42,571 nucleotides of DNA from an uncultured Planctomycetota bacterium (GCA_900696465.1 CAADGE010000045.1:1-42571); one strand, 5' to 3'. Positions 34,920-42,053 are shown, numbered from the stretch's first letter. Notes: a model not told the origin generated them from the letters alone. Made by a program: numbers and translations.

Positions 34920-34996
34920 TACCGTGTTACTCCATCTTCATCAGGTAGCGACCGATGCACGAAGCTTTCGCGTCGTGCGCTCGATCGCATGATTGT

Positions 34997-36028
34997 CTAA
35001 AAGTCAAAATCCACCGCAGGGGATTCTTCGGCCTTCTCAGGTTCCGCCGGAGGCGGCGCGCCGTGGAGGTAGATCGGCCGAGGCCGATCGCGCACCGCGA
35101 CCTGGTCCTTCGACAGCAGCGCGGGGCGCTGGGCGATCAGACTCTGAACGTAATACGCCATGGCCCAAAGGTCTTCCTGTGATACGACGGGCGGATCGCC
35201 GGGCTGCTTGCCGGGAATGGAAATGGAATCGACCCAGGTGGGCATGGCTGTGCCGGTGATGCCGGCGGCAATGCTGCGATAGAGGTCTTCGACCTTCATG
35301 CCGGCGCGGACGAAATCGCGCCGGAAATCGGGCGGATAGACCATCTCACCTTCTTCGTTGGGCTTGCCTTCGGATTCGTACAGGTCGGGGCGAAACTCAT
35401 CGCGGCGCGTGTTGCCCAGGGCGACGAGGTACTCGTTGATCTTTTCCTCGTGGACATAGGCCGGATGACACGACCAGCAGATGGCAAATCCGTGATAGAC
35501 CTTCTCGCCGCGGGCAATGGCTTCGGCGCGGGTCTCGAAGGGCATATAAGGATTCGCAACGACGGGGATCGACGCCTCCGGCTCGCGCTCCGCCCATTTC
35601 GGAGAGAAGGTCTTGATATAGGCAACGAGGGCGTTAAGCGTCTGATCAGGCAGCAGACCGAAGGACGGCATCGCGCTGCCCTTGAGACCGTCGCGGAGGG
35701 TGCGCTTAAGGTCGTCATCTGTCGGCAACTGGCCGGAGCGCGTGGAACTGAACTTGTAGAGGGCGGAGGCGAAATTGCGCGGCTTTGGATTGAGAAAGAT
35801 CGCGGCCTCGCCGTTGCCGTCGCCCTTTTCACCGTGACACCCGACGCAGTAGCGCAGATAAGCCACGCGGCCTTCATCCACAAGCGATTGGCCCAGCTTG
35901 ACCTGGAAGCCGAACTCGGCAGGCCGAGAGGTGTCGGCATCGGGCCGTTCCGACTGGCACGCAGGAGCGGCCATCATCGCGGCGATGATGCAGGTGACGA
36001 ACCCGATGGGAAGTATGCGACGCAACAT
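34997..36028 (-). CDS. Diheme cytochrome c lipoprotein
   Basis: 343 aa from the ATG at 36028, five bases after the upstream stop. The signal sequence ends MMAAPAC, with Cys24 as a probable lipidation site. Two class I cytochrome c domains follow: CVGCH (61-65) with a Met in GLKGSAMPSFG, and CWSCH (184-188) with GITGTAMPTWVD. The layout matches the two heme domains of CcoP, but the N-terminal CcoP helix is replaced by a lipid anchor. The likely role is electron entry to CcoO/CcoN from the periplasmic side. A Pro/Glu-rich tail (HGAPPPAEPEKAEESPAVDF) ends the protein. Confidence 0.9.
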   Translation of the reverse strand: MLRRILPIGFVTCIIAAMMAAPACQSERPDADTSRPAEFGFQVKLGQSLVDEGRVAYLRYCVGCHGEKGDGNGEAAIFLNPKPRNFASALYKFSSTRSGQLPTDDDLKRTLRDGLKGSAMPSFGLLPDQTLNALVAYIKTFSPKWAEREPEASIPVVANPYMPFETRAEAIARGEKVYHGFAICWSCHPAYVHEEKINEYLVALGNTRRDEFRPDLYESEGKPNEEGEMVYPPDFRRDFVRAGMKVEDLYRSIAAGITGTAMPTWVDSISIPGKQPGDPPVVSQEDLWAMAYYVQSLIAQRPALLSKDQVAVRDRPRPIYLHGAPPPAEPEKAEESPAVDFDF

Positions 36029-36033
36029 GCTTC

Positions 36034-36663
36034 TTAGCGGATCCTCCCCTGCTCGAGTGGTTGCCTGGGAACAAACCTCCCCCACTGCTCGACGGCGAGC
36101 ATGGTCCAGCCGAAGACCAGATGCGTCGCTACGGCGACGTACAGCGGCACCTGCTCTACGATCCAGTTGCCGCCGATCAGGAGCGGCTGCAGCCACGACA
36201 GGATACCGTAGAAATTCACCAGCCAGACTCCCAGACCGAGCACGGTGGCGACTGCGAAGCGCTTCATGCCCGTCGCCTGACCGAACCAGCGGGTCAGGAT
36301 CATATGGAAAGGAATGCCGCCGATCATTCCGGTGCCAAGGTAGAGGCAGCAGCCGGCGGCGAGAATGAAGCCGTTGTCCGTGAATTCAAGCTGGAGGGCG
36401 CGCTCGCCGAGCGGAAAGGTGAGATAGACGCGGATAAGTTCGAGCGGATGCCGGCCGACCATGGCGGCCCCGACGATGTTGAAGAGCAGACTCGCCGAGG
36501 CGGCGACGAGACCGAGCACCATGCCCGCGAGCAGATGATACGTGGTGTAGTAGCCCTGCGGCTGCCAGGCATTCGGAGCGGAAGGTGCAGCGAGCTGCGC
36601 CTCAAGCGACGCGACCTTGTTCTTCAAAGTGGAGAGTTCCGCCTCAAGCGCGTCGCGATCCAT
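36034..36663 (-). CDS. Four-helix membrane protein heading the cbb3 operon
   Basis: 209 aa from the ATG at 36663 (GGA eight bases upstream). A short N-terminal coiled coil (MDRDALEAELSTLKNKVASL, continuing EAQL) is followed by a Pro/Gln linker and four helices at about residues 42-64, 96-117, 132-155 and 170-195. Conserved-looking polar positions inside helices (YHLLAGMVLG, HMILTRWFG, ATHLVFGW) could be heme or metal ligands, but this is speculation. I do not recognise the family. First gene of the oxidase operon and only five bases before the diheme cytochrome gene, so it is probably an extra oxidase subunit or assembly factor. Confidence 0.78.
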   Translation of the reverse strand: MDRDALEAELSTLKNKVASLEAQLAAPSAPNAWQPQGYYTTYHLLAGMVLGLVAASASLLFNIVGAAMVGRHPLELIRVYLTFPLGERALQLEFTDNGFILAAGCCLYLGTGMIGGIPFHMILTRWFGQATGMKRFAVATVLGLGVWLVNFYGILSWLQPLLIGGNWIVEQVPLYVAVATHLVFGWTMLAVEQWGRFVPRQPLEQGRIR

Positions 36664-36772
36664 CGTCTGTTCCGTCAGGCGATGCCGGCGAAGTGGAGCG
36701 AAACTCCTCACCGGCCGTGATCAAAGACCCGTTCGATTTCGCGCAGCGAGCGCTGCGCGTTGTTCAATTCGC

Positions 36773-36800
36773 ATTTAACGAAGTGTGTCCGTAATGTCAA
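36773..36800 (-). promoter_or_regulatory. Likely promoter of the cbb3 operon
   Basis: On the minus strand a perfect TTGACA (36800-36795), a 16-base spacer and TTAAAT (36778-36773) predict transcription from about 36766. That leaves a leader of about 100 bases before the ATG at 36663. The leader holds a strong 8-bp hairpin at 36741-36758 (GCGCAGCG / CGCTGCGC). I looked for an FNR/ANR box (TTGAT-N4-ATCAA) and found none. Confidence 0.5.
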
Positions 36801-37167
36801 CCTTTTTTTGGGAGATTGCACAAGCTGGCACGCGCCGCGCGACCGAACAGCAGGTGCATCCTGATCGATTGCATCTTGGAAACTGCAAACATCGGCCGCA
36901 GGCGGCTGCGCAAAGTCGCCTGAGCAGCCGCGAGCAAGCCAGTCGCGCGAAAAAATCCAGCCGCTGATCCTTCGTGCCATAGCCGTCGTAGTAGCGGGGC
37001 AGGTCCACGATCTGTCGGCATTGAATGCAGTGGCAGCGCGTACATCGCCAGAGATCAAACGTCTCACGGAAAAATCGGCGGATGTTGCACCGCACTTCGA
37101 AGAAACGATCTCGCGCCGCGTCGAAACCGGTGCCGCAGACATTGCACTCACTTCACTCACCGATCAT
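36775..37167 (-). pseudogene. Remnant of a SAM-dependent methyltransferase (N-terminal part)
   Basis: Read on the minus strand from an ATG at 37167 the frame gives MIGE, a TGA at codon 5, then SECNVCGTGFDAARDRFFEV and onward to a TAA at 36777. The Cys pairs (CNVC, CTRCHC), followed by LPRYYDGYGTKDQRLDFF and ARLACSRLLRRL, resemble the N-terminal ribbon and lead-in of a class I methyltransferase group. Motif I (the glycine-rich SAM loop) never appears in any frame; the sequence degenerates into Cys/Arg-rich residues. The gene has therefore probably lost both its start and its catalytic domain. An intact short Cys-rich protein is an alternative but lacks a start codon after the TGA. Confidence 0.45.
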
Positions 37168-37204
37168 CTAACGGTCCGTCCGCGTTCCGCGTTGCCGGGG
37201 CGCT

Positions 37205-38380
37205 TCATTGGTACGACGTGCCCCGCCATACGATTCGTCTCCCGCTCATCAGTTCCCGCGCCGCACGGATGCAGATACCGATCATCATGGCCGAGCCCAG
37301 CGGGTGCAGCAGTGCCAGCCGCCGGCAAAGACCTGCCTGCCGGTAGACCACGACGGCCAGCGCTGTGGAAAGCAGCAGGTGCACAAGACTCGTCGCCAGC
37401 CAGATATCCGCATGCGGCACGGCCACGCCGAAATGCGCAGCCAGCCCCAGCCCCGCGAGGATGCCGATCGGCAGAAGCGATACGAAGTTCAGCCCATTGA
37501 TGGTGATAAGAAAGCGCGGCAGGGTCTTGAGTCCGCCGATGAGCGTTCGTGAGATGCCGCGGACGGTGCGCTGAAGGGTGCCGTAGAGCCGCAGGGTGAA
37601 AAGCTCAGGCGTGAGCACATAGGCGATGCGATGGCCAGCACGCTTGGCGATCCGCATGATGGCGCTGTCTTCGTCGTACGCACGGATGACGGCGCCGTGA
37701 CCGCCGATCTGCGCGTAGCGTTCGCGCCGCACAACGAGAAACCCGCTGCCGATGGCGTTGTCCCACTTCGGATCGGCGATCTTCCGCGGGTCGTACCAGG
37801 CATAGGTCACTGCGCCGAGCAGCGGCACCAGCAGCCGCTCCCAGAATTGCGTCAGTTCCGGCCGGCCCATAATCGCCAGCCAGTCCAGCCGCTGCGTACG
37901 CACATGCTGCACGAGCGTACGCAGGCAATCGGACCGCAGTTCGAAGTCGCTGTCTACGAACGCGACCCACTCACCGGTCAGTTCGCGCATGGCAATAGAG
38001 AGCGCGTGAGGCTTGCCGTAGCAGCCCTCGGGAAGCTCGGCGATGTCGATCCGCCGGACTTCGGGGTGCCGCGCGCGGATCGCATCGACGACGGCAGCTG
38101 TGCCATCCGTCGAACGATCATTGACCACCAGGATGCGCTTGTTCGGATAGTCCTGCGCGAGGATCGACTCGAGGCAGGCAGCGATGTGTGCCTCTTCGTC
38201 CTTGACCGGGATGACGACATCGAGCAGCGGCCAGTCGGTAGTCGAAGCGTCGTCCGCGGGTGCAGGCAACTGGCCATGACCCCGGAGCATCCGCATCGAT
38301 TGCAGGAGTGACCAGCCGAGCATGGCAACGCCGATAAGGTAGCCGACAAGCAGGCATCCGATCACCAGTGACATGCTCAT
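37205..38380 (-). CDS. Glycosyltransferase family 2 membrane protein
   Basis: 391 aa from the ATG at 38380; an ATG two codons later is possible. An N-terminal helix (about residues 4-25) precedes the GT-A domain: PLLDVVIPVKDEE (51-63), VVNDRSTDGT (86-94) and the metal-binding VDSDFE (Asp143, Asp145). Then GSGFLVVRRERY and the acidic YDEDSAIMRIAKRAG, in the position of the catalytic base. Three helices close the protein (about 280-370). The arrangement is that of processive or lipid-linked GT2 enzymes similar to the HpnI/CrtQ-like group. Acceptor unknown; no polysaccharide genes are nearby. No Shine-Dalgarno is evident. Confidence 0.85.
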   Translation of the reverse strand: MSMSLVIGCLLVGYLIGVAMLGWSLLQSMRMLRGHGQLPAPADDASTTDWPLLDVVIPVKDEEAHIAACLESILAQDYPNKRILVVNDRSTDGTAAVVDAIRARHPEVRRIDIAELPEGCYGKPHALSIAMRELTGEWVAFVDSDFELRSDCLRTLVQHVRTQRLDWLAIMGRPELTQFWERLLVPLLGAVTYAWYDPRKIADPKWDNAIGSGFLVVRRERYAQIGGHGAVIRAYDEDSAIMRIAKRAGHRIAYVLTPELFTLRLYGTLQRTVRGISRTLIGGLKTLPRFLITINGLNFVSLLPIGILAGLGLAAHFGVAVPHADIWLATSLVHLLLSTALAVVVYRQAGLCRRLALLHPLGSAMMIGICIRAARELMSGRRIVWRGTSYQ

Positions 38381-38609
38381 GAGGGAACGTGGGACAGGGG
38401 AGTTATGAAAATCGATGCGAAGCCAGGGACGGAATCGCTTCCTGAAAGCAGACGACCAATTGAAGCTATCGACCAGGCGCGGCGCTGTCAACGAAGAGAC
38501 ACGACGTGGCGAAATGGCCCACGGAGACGAGCCAGTCTCAAGACATGGGCCGTTCCGGCAGAGCGGTTGGAGTGCGTCGTCCGTCGTGTGAGAGCTGGTG
38601 ACTGCGGGT

Positions 38610-38637
38610 TTGACAAGGGCTGTCGATCGGTTCTAAT
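38610..38637 (+). promoter_or_regulatory. Promoter of tRNA-Pro
   Basis: TTGACA (38610-38615), a 16-base spacer and TCTAAT (38632-38637) place the start of transcription near 38644, about 22 bases before the tRNA. Confidence 0.6.
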
Positions 38638-38645
38638 TAAGTGTT

Positions 38646-38664
38646 CGGTCGGCTTAACCGACCG
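38646..38664 (+). repeat. Perfect hairpin directly before the tRNA
   Basis: A 7-bp perfect inverted repeat (CGGTCGG / CCGACCG) with loop CTTAA ends two bases before the first tRNA base. It would form the very 5' end of the precursor, just ahead of the RNase P cleavage site. Confidence 0.6.
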
Positions 38665-38665
38665 C

Positions 38666-38741
38666 CGGGGCGTAGCTCAGCCTGGTCTAGAGCGTCTGCA
38701 TGGGGTGCAGAAGGTCGCTAGTTCGAATCTAGTCGCCCCGA
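38666..38741 (+). tRNA. tRNA-Pro (anticodon GGG)
   Basis: 76 bases. The acceptor stem CGGGGCG/CGCCCCG pairs perfectly, with discriminator A. The D-stem is GCTC/GAGC, the anticodon stem TCTGC/GCAGA with loop ATGGGGT (anticodon GGG, read after T33), and the T-arm is GCTAG-TTCGAAT-CTAGT. CCA is not encoded. The gene borders the minus-strand ars cassette and could be the attachment site of that element, though no second copy of its 3' end is in the window. Confidence 0.95.
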
Positions 38742-38766
38742 ATAAAACTTGCTAAACAGCCACTTC

Positions 38767-38783
38767 ACGAGCGTCGCGCTCGT
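38767..38783 (+). terminator. Hairpin after tRNA-Pro
   Basis: A 7-bp stem (ACGAGCG / CGCTCGT) with a TCG loop lies 25 bases after the tRNA and is followed by TTCGTGTT. It is the likely tRNA terminator; the T-run is imperfect. The remaining bases to 38898 show no gene. Confidence 0.45.
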
Positions 38784-38898
38784 TTCGTGTTATCAAATAG
38801 GGAGTTGCAGAGACCTCACTGTTTCGACAATTCGATCGAGATTCGCTGATTTTGAGGGGGGTGCAACTGGACTTTTGGACCAGGGTCGAATATCGAAC

Positions 38899-39576
38899 CT
38901 ATGCCACGAGGAGATACACTCCTACCAGCAGAATCAACACGCCCGCAACCCATCGCAACACGCTGGCGCTGCGCGTCCAACCGCGTGAATCCGCCAGCCG
39001 CTGGACCATTCCAATCGAGGTTCCCCCAACCAGCACAAGTCCGCAATGGCCCAGACTGTACGCAATCAGCAGGATCGCTCCAAAGGCCGCACCCTTGAGC
39101 GGCATGATTGAGAGCAACGCGAGCAAGACCGGACCGGCGCACGGCAACGATACAAGGCCGAAGAGCAGTCCCAACAACAGCGCGCCGATGAAGCCCTTCT
39201 GCTTCGGTTGCATTCCGGCCGGTGCCGGGATGTGGAATCGCAGCAAGCCCACCAGATGCAAACCCATGAGCAGACACACGCCGGCGGCGACATACGTCCA
39301 CCAATTTGCCTTCAACACCGAACTGGCCGCCCACGTCGCGAGGAACAGCACCGCGAACATAATGGTCAGACCAATGCTGAACGTCAGTGAGAGCAGGAAC
39401 GATCGCCCCACGCTGCGATTTTCCTGTCCCGCGACGTATCCGACCATCAGCGGCACCATCGCAAGCACACAGGGATTCGCGGCGGTTAGGAGTCCACCGG
39501 CAAACGCGGCCGCGGGAGCCAGCCAGAGGTTGTTCTGCATGGTGATCGCGAGATTTTCGGATAGCTGTTCGAGCAT
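38899..39576 (-). CDS. ccdA: CcdA-family thiol/disulfide electron carrier
   Basis: 225 aa with six predicted helices. The paired redox cysteines are in AANPCVLAMVPLM (Cys36) and LVSLPCAGPVLLALL (Cys146), the CcdA/DsbD-beta pattern. Such proteins move electrons from cytoplasmic thioredoxin to an extracytoplasmic thiol protein. The ATG overlaps the stop of the membrane-anchored thioredoxin gene by one base (TAATG), so that protein is the obvious partner. Last gene of the arsR-arsP-trx-trx-ccdA cassette. A cytochrome c maturation role is less likely because no other ccm/res genes are here. Confidence 0.9.
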   Translation of the reverse strand: MLEQLSENLAITMQNNLWLAPAAAFAGGLLTAANPCVLAMVPLMVGYVAGQENRSVGRSFLLSLTFSIGLTIMFAVLFLATWAASSVLKANWWTYVAAGVCLLMGLHLVGLLRFHIPAPAGMQPKQKGFIGALLLGLLFGLVSLPCAGPVLLALLSIMPLKGAAFGAILLIAYSLGHCGLVLVGGTSIGMVQRLADSRGWTRSASVLRWVAGVLILLVGVYLLVA

Positions 39577-40004
39577 TACACGGCTCCCAGCTCCTTCAAC
39601 TTGGTGATGATCTCATCCTTCGCCAGGAAACCTTCATGTCGCCAGACCTCCTTGCCTTCGCGGTCGAAGAAGACTTGTGTCGGAATCACGCGAAACTCGT
39701 AAGGCTTGCCGGCCTCTGGGTTTTTCCAAACGTCGATGAACTCGACGACGGCCTTGCCGGCGTATTCAGTTTTCAGGTCCGCGAGAATCGGCGCCATTTT
39801 CTTGCAGGGGATGCACTTGTCCGCGCCGAGGTCGACCATGCGCGGCAGCGCCGGCGCTGATGTAACTGGTGGCGATTCCAACGTTATTCCGCGCGGCTTC
39901 TCCGCCTCCGCAGGTTCACGAGACCCACGCAGCGTGGCCACAACAATGACCAAGGCGACCACACCTCCCGTCACCAGCAAACTCGTCAGCAGATTACGAT
40001 TCAT
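39576..40004 (-). CDS. Membrane-anchored extracytoplasmic thioredoxin
   Basis: 142 aa. An N-terminal helix (about residues 6-25, LTSLLVTGGVVALVIVVATL) acts as an uncleaved anchor, then a Pro-rich linker and a thioredoxin fold with active site CIPCKK (Cys64, Cys67), the cis-Pro loop VIPTQVFFD and GFLAKDEII. The domain is predicted to lie outside the cytoplasmic membrane, where CcdA (next gene, overlapping) would keep it reduced. The atypical Ile-Pro dipeptide suggests a reductive role. It follows the small thioredoxin gene by 15 bases. Confidence 0.88.
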   Translation of the reverse strand: MNRNLLTSLLVTGGVVALVIVVATLRGSREPAEAEKPRGITLESPPVTSAPALPRMVDLGADKCIPCKKMAPILADLKTEYAGKAVVEFIDVWKNPEAGKPYEFRVIPTQVFFDREGKEVWRHEGFLAKDEIITKLKELGAV

Positions 40005-40019
40005 CGGTGCTCCTCCCGG

Positions 40020-40268
40020 TCATCGCTGCGCCATGACGTTAGTGAGCAGCTGCGCGATCTCAGCTTCCGGCAAGACCTTGCCTGCGGCGACCACTTTGCC
40101 GTCGATGGCCAGCGCCGGCGTAAACATCACGCCGCGTTTCATGAATTCGTTGATGTCTTTGATGTGCTCAATCTCGTAGTTGAGGCCGAGCTTCTCGGCG
40201 GCCGATCTGGCAGCCGCTTCGAGCATGTTGCACTTCGCACAACCCGTTCCCAGAATTTCGATTTTCAT
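40020..40268 (-). CDS. Small cytoplasmic thioredoxin-like protein (Thioredoxin_3, MTH895 type)
   Basis: 82 aa. The redox site is CAKC (Cys10, Cys13) in ILGTGCAKCNMLE, very near the N terminus, and the cis-Pro lies in VMFTPALAIDGKVV; this is the redox-active-disulfide-protein-2 family. It lacks a signal peptide, so is cytoplasmic. In many bacteria and archaea such genes sit next to ArsP/DUF318 permeases, as here (nine bases after arsP). It may hand metal(loid) or electrons to the permease or to CcdA; which is not known. Confidence 0.9.
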   Translation of the reverse strand: MKIEILGTGCAKCNMLEAAARSAAEKLGLNYEIEHIKDINEFMKRGVMFTPALAIDGKVVAAGKVLPEAEIAQLLTNVMAQR

Positions 40269-40277
40269 GATGCGCTC

Positions 40278-41585
40278 CTATCTGAAATGGCCGAAGAGCA
40301 TTCCCGTGATCGTCGCCATGACGACAATCAGCAGACTGAATGCGGCGGTTTTCTTCACGCCCATGACCTTGATGAGCACCAGCATGTTCGGCAGTGACAG
40401 CGCCGGGCCTGCGAGCAGCAGTGCAAGTGCCGGCCCCTTGGCCATGCCGTGCTCCATCAGCGCCTGCGTGATGGGAACTTCCGTCAGCGTCGCGAAATAG
40501 AAGAGCGCTCCAACCAGCGACGCCACGAAATTGGCCCGCAGGCTATTGTCACCGACCAGTTGACCGATTTGCCTGTCGGGCAGGAGCGCGGAGATGAAGC
40601 CGACCACGAAGACGCCGCCGAACAGCAAGGGGATGAGCAGCTTGGTGAAGTCCCAGGTGTTGTGCATCCACGTGCCGAATTCTTCGCGGTCCACCCATTG
40701 CCAACTCATCACGACGACCGCCAGACCCATCAAGCCCGCGATGTACCAGCGGAGGTGATACACATCCATGACCCAGCTGTGGGCCTCCTGAATGGCGACA
40801 ATTTCGTTCTTGGGAAGCGTCAAGCGCTCGCCGGCGCGAATGGCGCCAACCGACTCCTGGACCTGAATCATGACCTCATCGTGCATCTCCTGAAGCACGA
40901 CGCCGCGGATCGCTGTGCCGTTGGTCCGCTTGATGATCGCATCGCCGGGGTTGAACCAGTCAGAGAAGACGAGGAAGGCGATCATGCATCCCAGCAACAT
41001 TGCGTTTTGCCACAGCCTGCGGCGCGGTGCGGGCGGATCGGGCATCAGCATCGCCGCTTCCGCCTTCACTCGCTCCTCACGACGGTAAAGCCCGGCCATA
41101 CCGAGGCCGACAAGCGACGCAAAGCCAATCGCACCCAAGGCGCGCCATAGACCGATGTCAAAGCCAAGCACACGAGCCGTGAGAAAGATCGCCAGAATGT
41201 TGATCGCCGGCCCGGAGTAAAGAAACGCGGAGGCGGGGCCGAGCCCCGCGCCGAGCTTGTAGATGCCGGCGAACATCGGCAACACGCTGCACGAGCAGAC
41301 GGCCAGCACCGTGCCGGCCACCGAGGCCACCGCGTAGGCCGCAAGCTTATTGGATTTCGGACCGAGATAACGCATCACGGACGCCTGCGATAAGAACGTC
41401 ATGATGCCGCCGGCGATGAACAGTGCCGGGAGCACGCACGCCAAGACGTGGTTTCGCGCGTACCACTGCAGCAGCTTGAACGCTTCCAGAATGGCGGCGC
41501 TTATCTTGGGATTGGCCAGCGGCAGGAAATACGCGACCAGAAACACGGTCACGAACGCGGCAAGAATCTTGAGTTGCTTTGTCAT
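40278..41585 (-). CDS. arsP: ArsP/DUF318-family permease with an inserted beta-rich loop
   Basis: 435 aa; AGAGG lies six bases before the ATG. Eight or more helices in two halves, with the family motif AVCSCSVLPMFAGIYKLGAG (Cys97, Cys99) and the second-half TEVPITQALMEHGM and GPALSLPNM. ArsP exports trivalent organoarsenicals; other DUF318 members have unknown cargo. Between the halves, residues about 215-265 form a soluble segment (NGTAIRGVVLQEMHDEVMI, then RAGERLTLPKNEIVAI) resembling a small SH3/Lsm-like barrel, which I do not expect in ordinary ArsP. An ArsR-type operator-like sequence lies 53 bases upstream. Followed directly by two thioredoxins and CcdA. Confidence 0.85.
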   Translation of the reverse strand: MTKQLKILAAFVTVFLVAYFLPLANPKISAAILEAFKLLQWYARNHVLACVLPALFIAGGIMTFLSQASVMRYLGPKSNKLAAYAVASVAGTVLAVCSCSVLPMFAGIYKLGAGLGPASAFLYSGPAINILAIFLTARVLGFDIGLWRALGAIGFASLVGLGMAGLYRREERVKAEAAMLMPDPPAPRRRLWQNAMLLGCMIAFLVFSDWFNPGDAIIKRTNGTAIRGVVLQEMHDEVMIQVQESVGAIRAGERLTLPKNEIVAIQEAHSWVMDVYHLRWYIAGLMGLAVVVMSWQWVDREEFGTWMHNTWDFTKLLIPLLFGGVFVVGFISALLPDRQIGQLVGDNSLRANFVASLVGALFYFATLTEVPITQALMEHGMAKGPALALLLAGPALSLPNMLVLIKVMGVKKTAAFSLLIVVMATITGMLFGHFR

Positions 41586-41637
41586 TGCGGCCTCTCAACA
41601 TTCTTCAGGAATCCATCCGCAATATCTATGCCATCAT

Positions 41638-41652
41638 GGCCATATAGCCATG
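41638..41652 (-). promoter_or_regulatory. Candidate ArsR operator upstream of arsP
   Basis: The minus-strand sequence CATGGCTATATGGCC matches 13 of 15 bases of the sequence over the arsR promoter (42011-42025). Both hold ATGGC-N3-ATGGC. A third ATGGC follows here. The match between the two control regions of the cassette suggests a shared ArsR site. Confidence 0.5.
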
Positions 41653-41683
41653 AATATGCCGAAAAAAAGAGCGATCCTCTCGA

Positions 41684-42013
41684 TCATCGCAGCACTGCTT
41701 GCTGGGCCTTGAGATTCTCGCTCAGCACTGTTTCCAGGCATTTCCAGAATCCGCTCAGGCAACAGACTTTGACACGGTAATACGCCATGACGCCTTCCTT
41801 GCGGTCCTCTATCAAGCCGGCCTGCTTGAGAACGGCAAGGTGTTTGGAAACCGTCGATTGATCCGCCCCAACGAGCTCCGTGAGGTCGCACACGCAGATC
41901 TCGCGGTCTTCCAGTGCCTCAAGGATCATGAGCCGGCTCGGGTGGGCCAACGCCTTGGCGATCCGGGCACGGGCTTCGTAACGCTGACGAGAATGTCGGG
42001 GCTTGATGTTCAT
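41684..42013 (-). CDS. arsR: ArsR-family metal(loid)-responsive repressor
   Basis: 109 aa from the ATG at 42013. The upstream frame stays open into the ParB-like remnant, but a TATAAT promoter directly before this ATG favours a separate gene. The winged-helix core is ALAHPSRLMILEALEDREIC, then DQSTVSKHLAVLKQAGLIED. Candidate metalloid ligands are Cys40 and Cys42 (EICVCDL, the classic ArsR site, with Thr instead of the third Cys) and a C-terminal set, Cys84, Cys85 and Cys92 (VCCLSGFWKC). It should repress itself and the arsP-trx-trx-ccdA genes 98 bases downstream until a thiophilic metal(loid) binds. Confidence 0.9.
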   Translation of the reverse strand: MNIKPRHSRQRYEARARIAKALAHPSRLMILEALEDREICVCDLTELVGADQSTVSKHLAVLKQAGLIEDRKEGVMAYYRVKVCCLSGFWKCLETVLSENLKAQQAVLR

Positions 42014-42053
42014 GGCTCTATGGCAATTATACCATGCACTGATGTTTAGGCAA
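42011..42053 (-). promoter_or_regulatory. arsR promoter with overlapping operator
   Basis: On the minus strand TTGCCT (42053-42048), a 16-base spacer and TATAAT (42031-42026) stand 12 bases before the ATG at 42013, giving a leader of only about six bases. The operator-like CATGGCTCTATGGCA (plus strand, 42011-42025) fills the gap from -10 to the start codon, ideal for autorepression. Confidence 0.6.

Noticed and set aside
41650-41712. Short plus-strand frame starting MNMPKKRAILSII
   Set aside because: It overlaps the arsR 3' end in antisense, has no ribosome site and is only about 20 codons.
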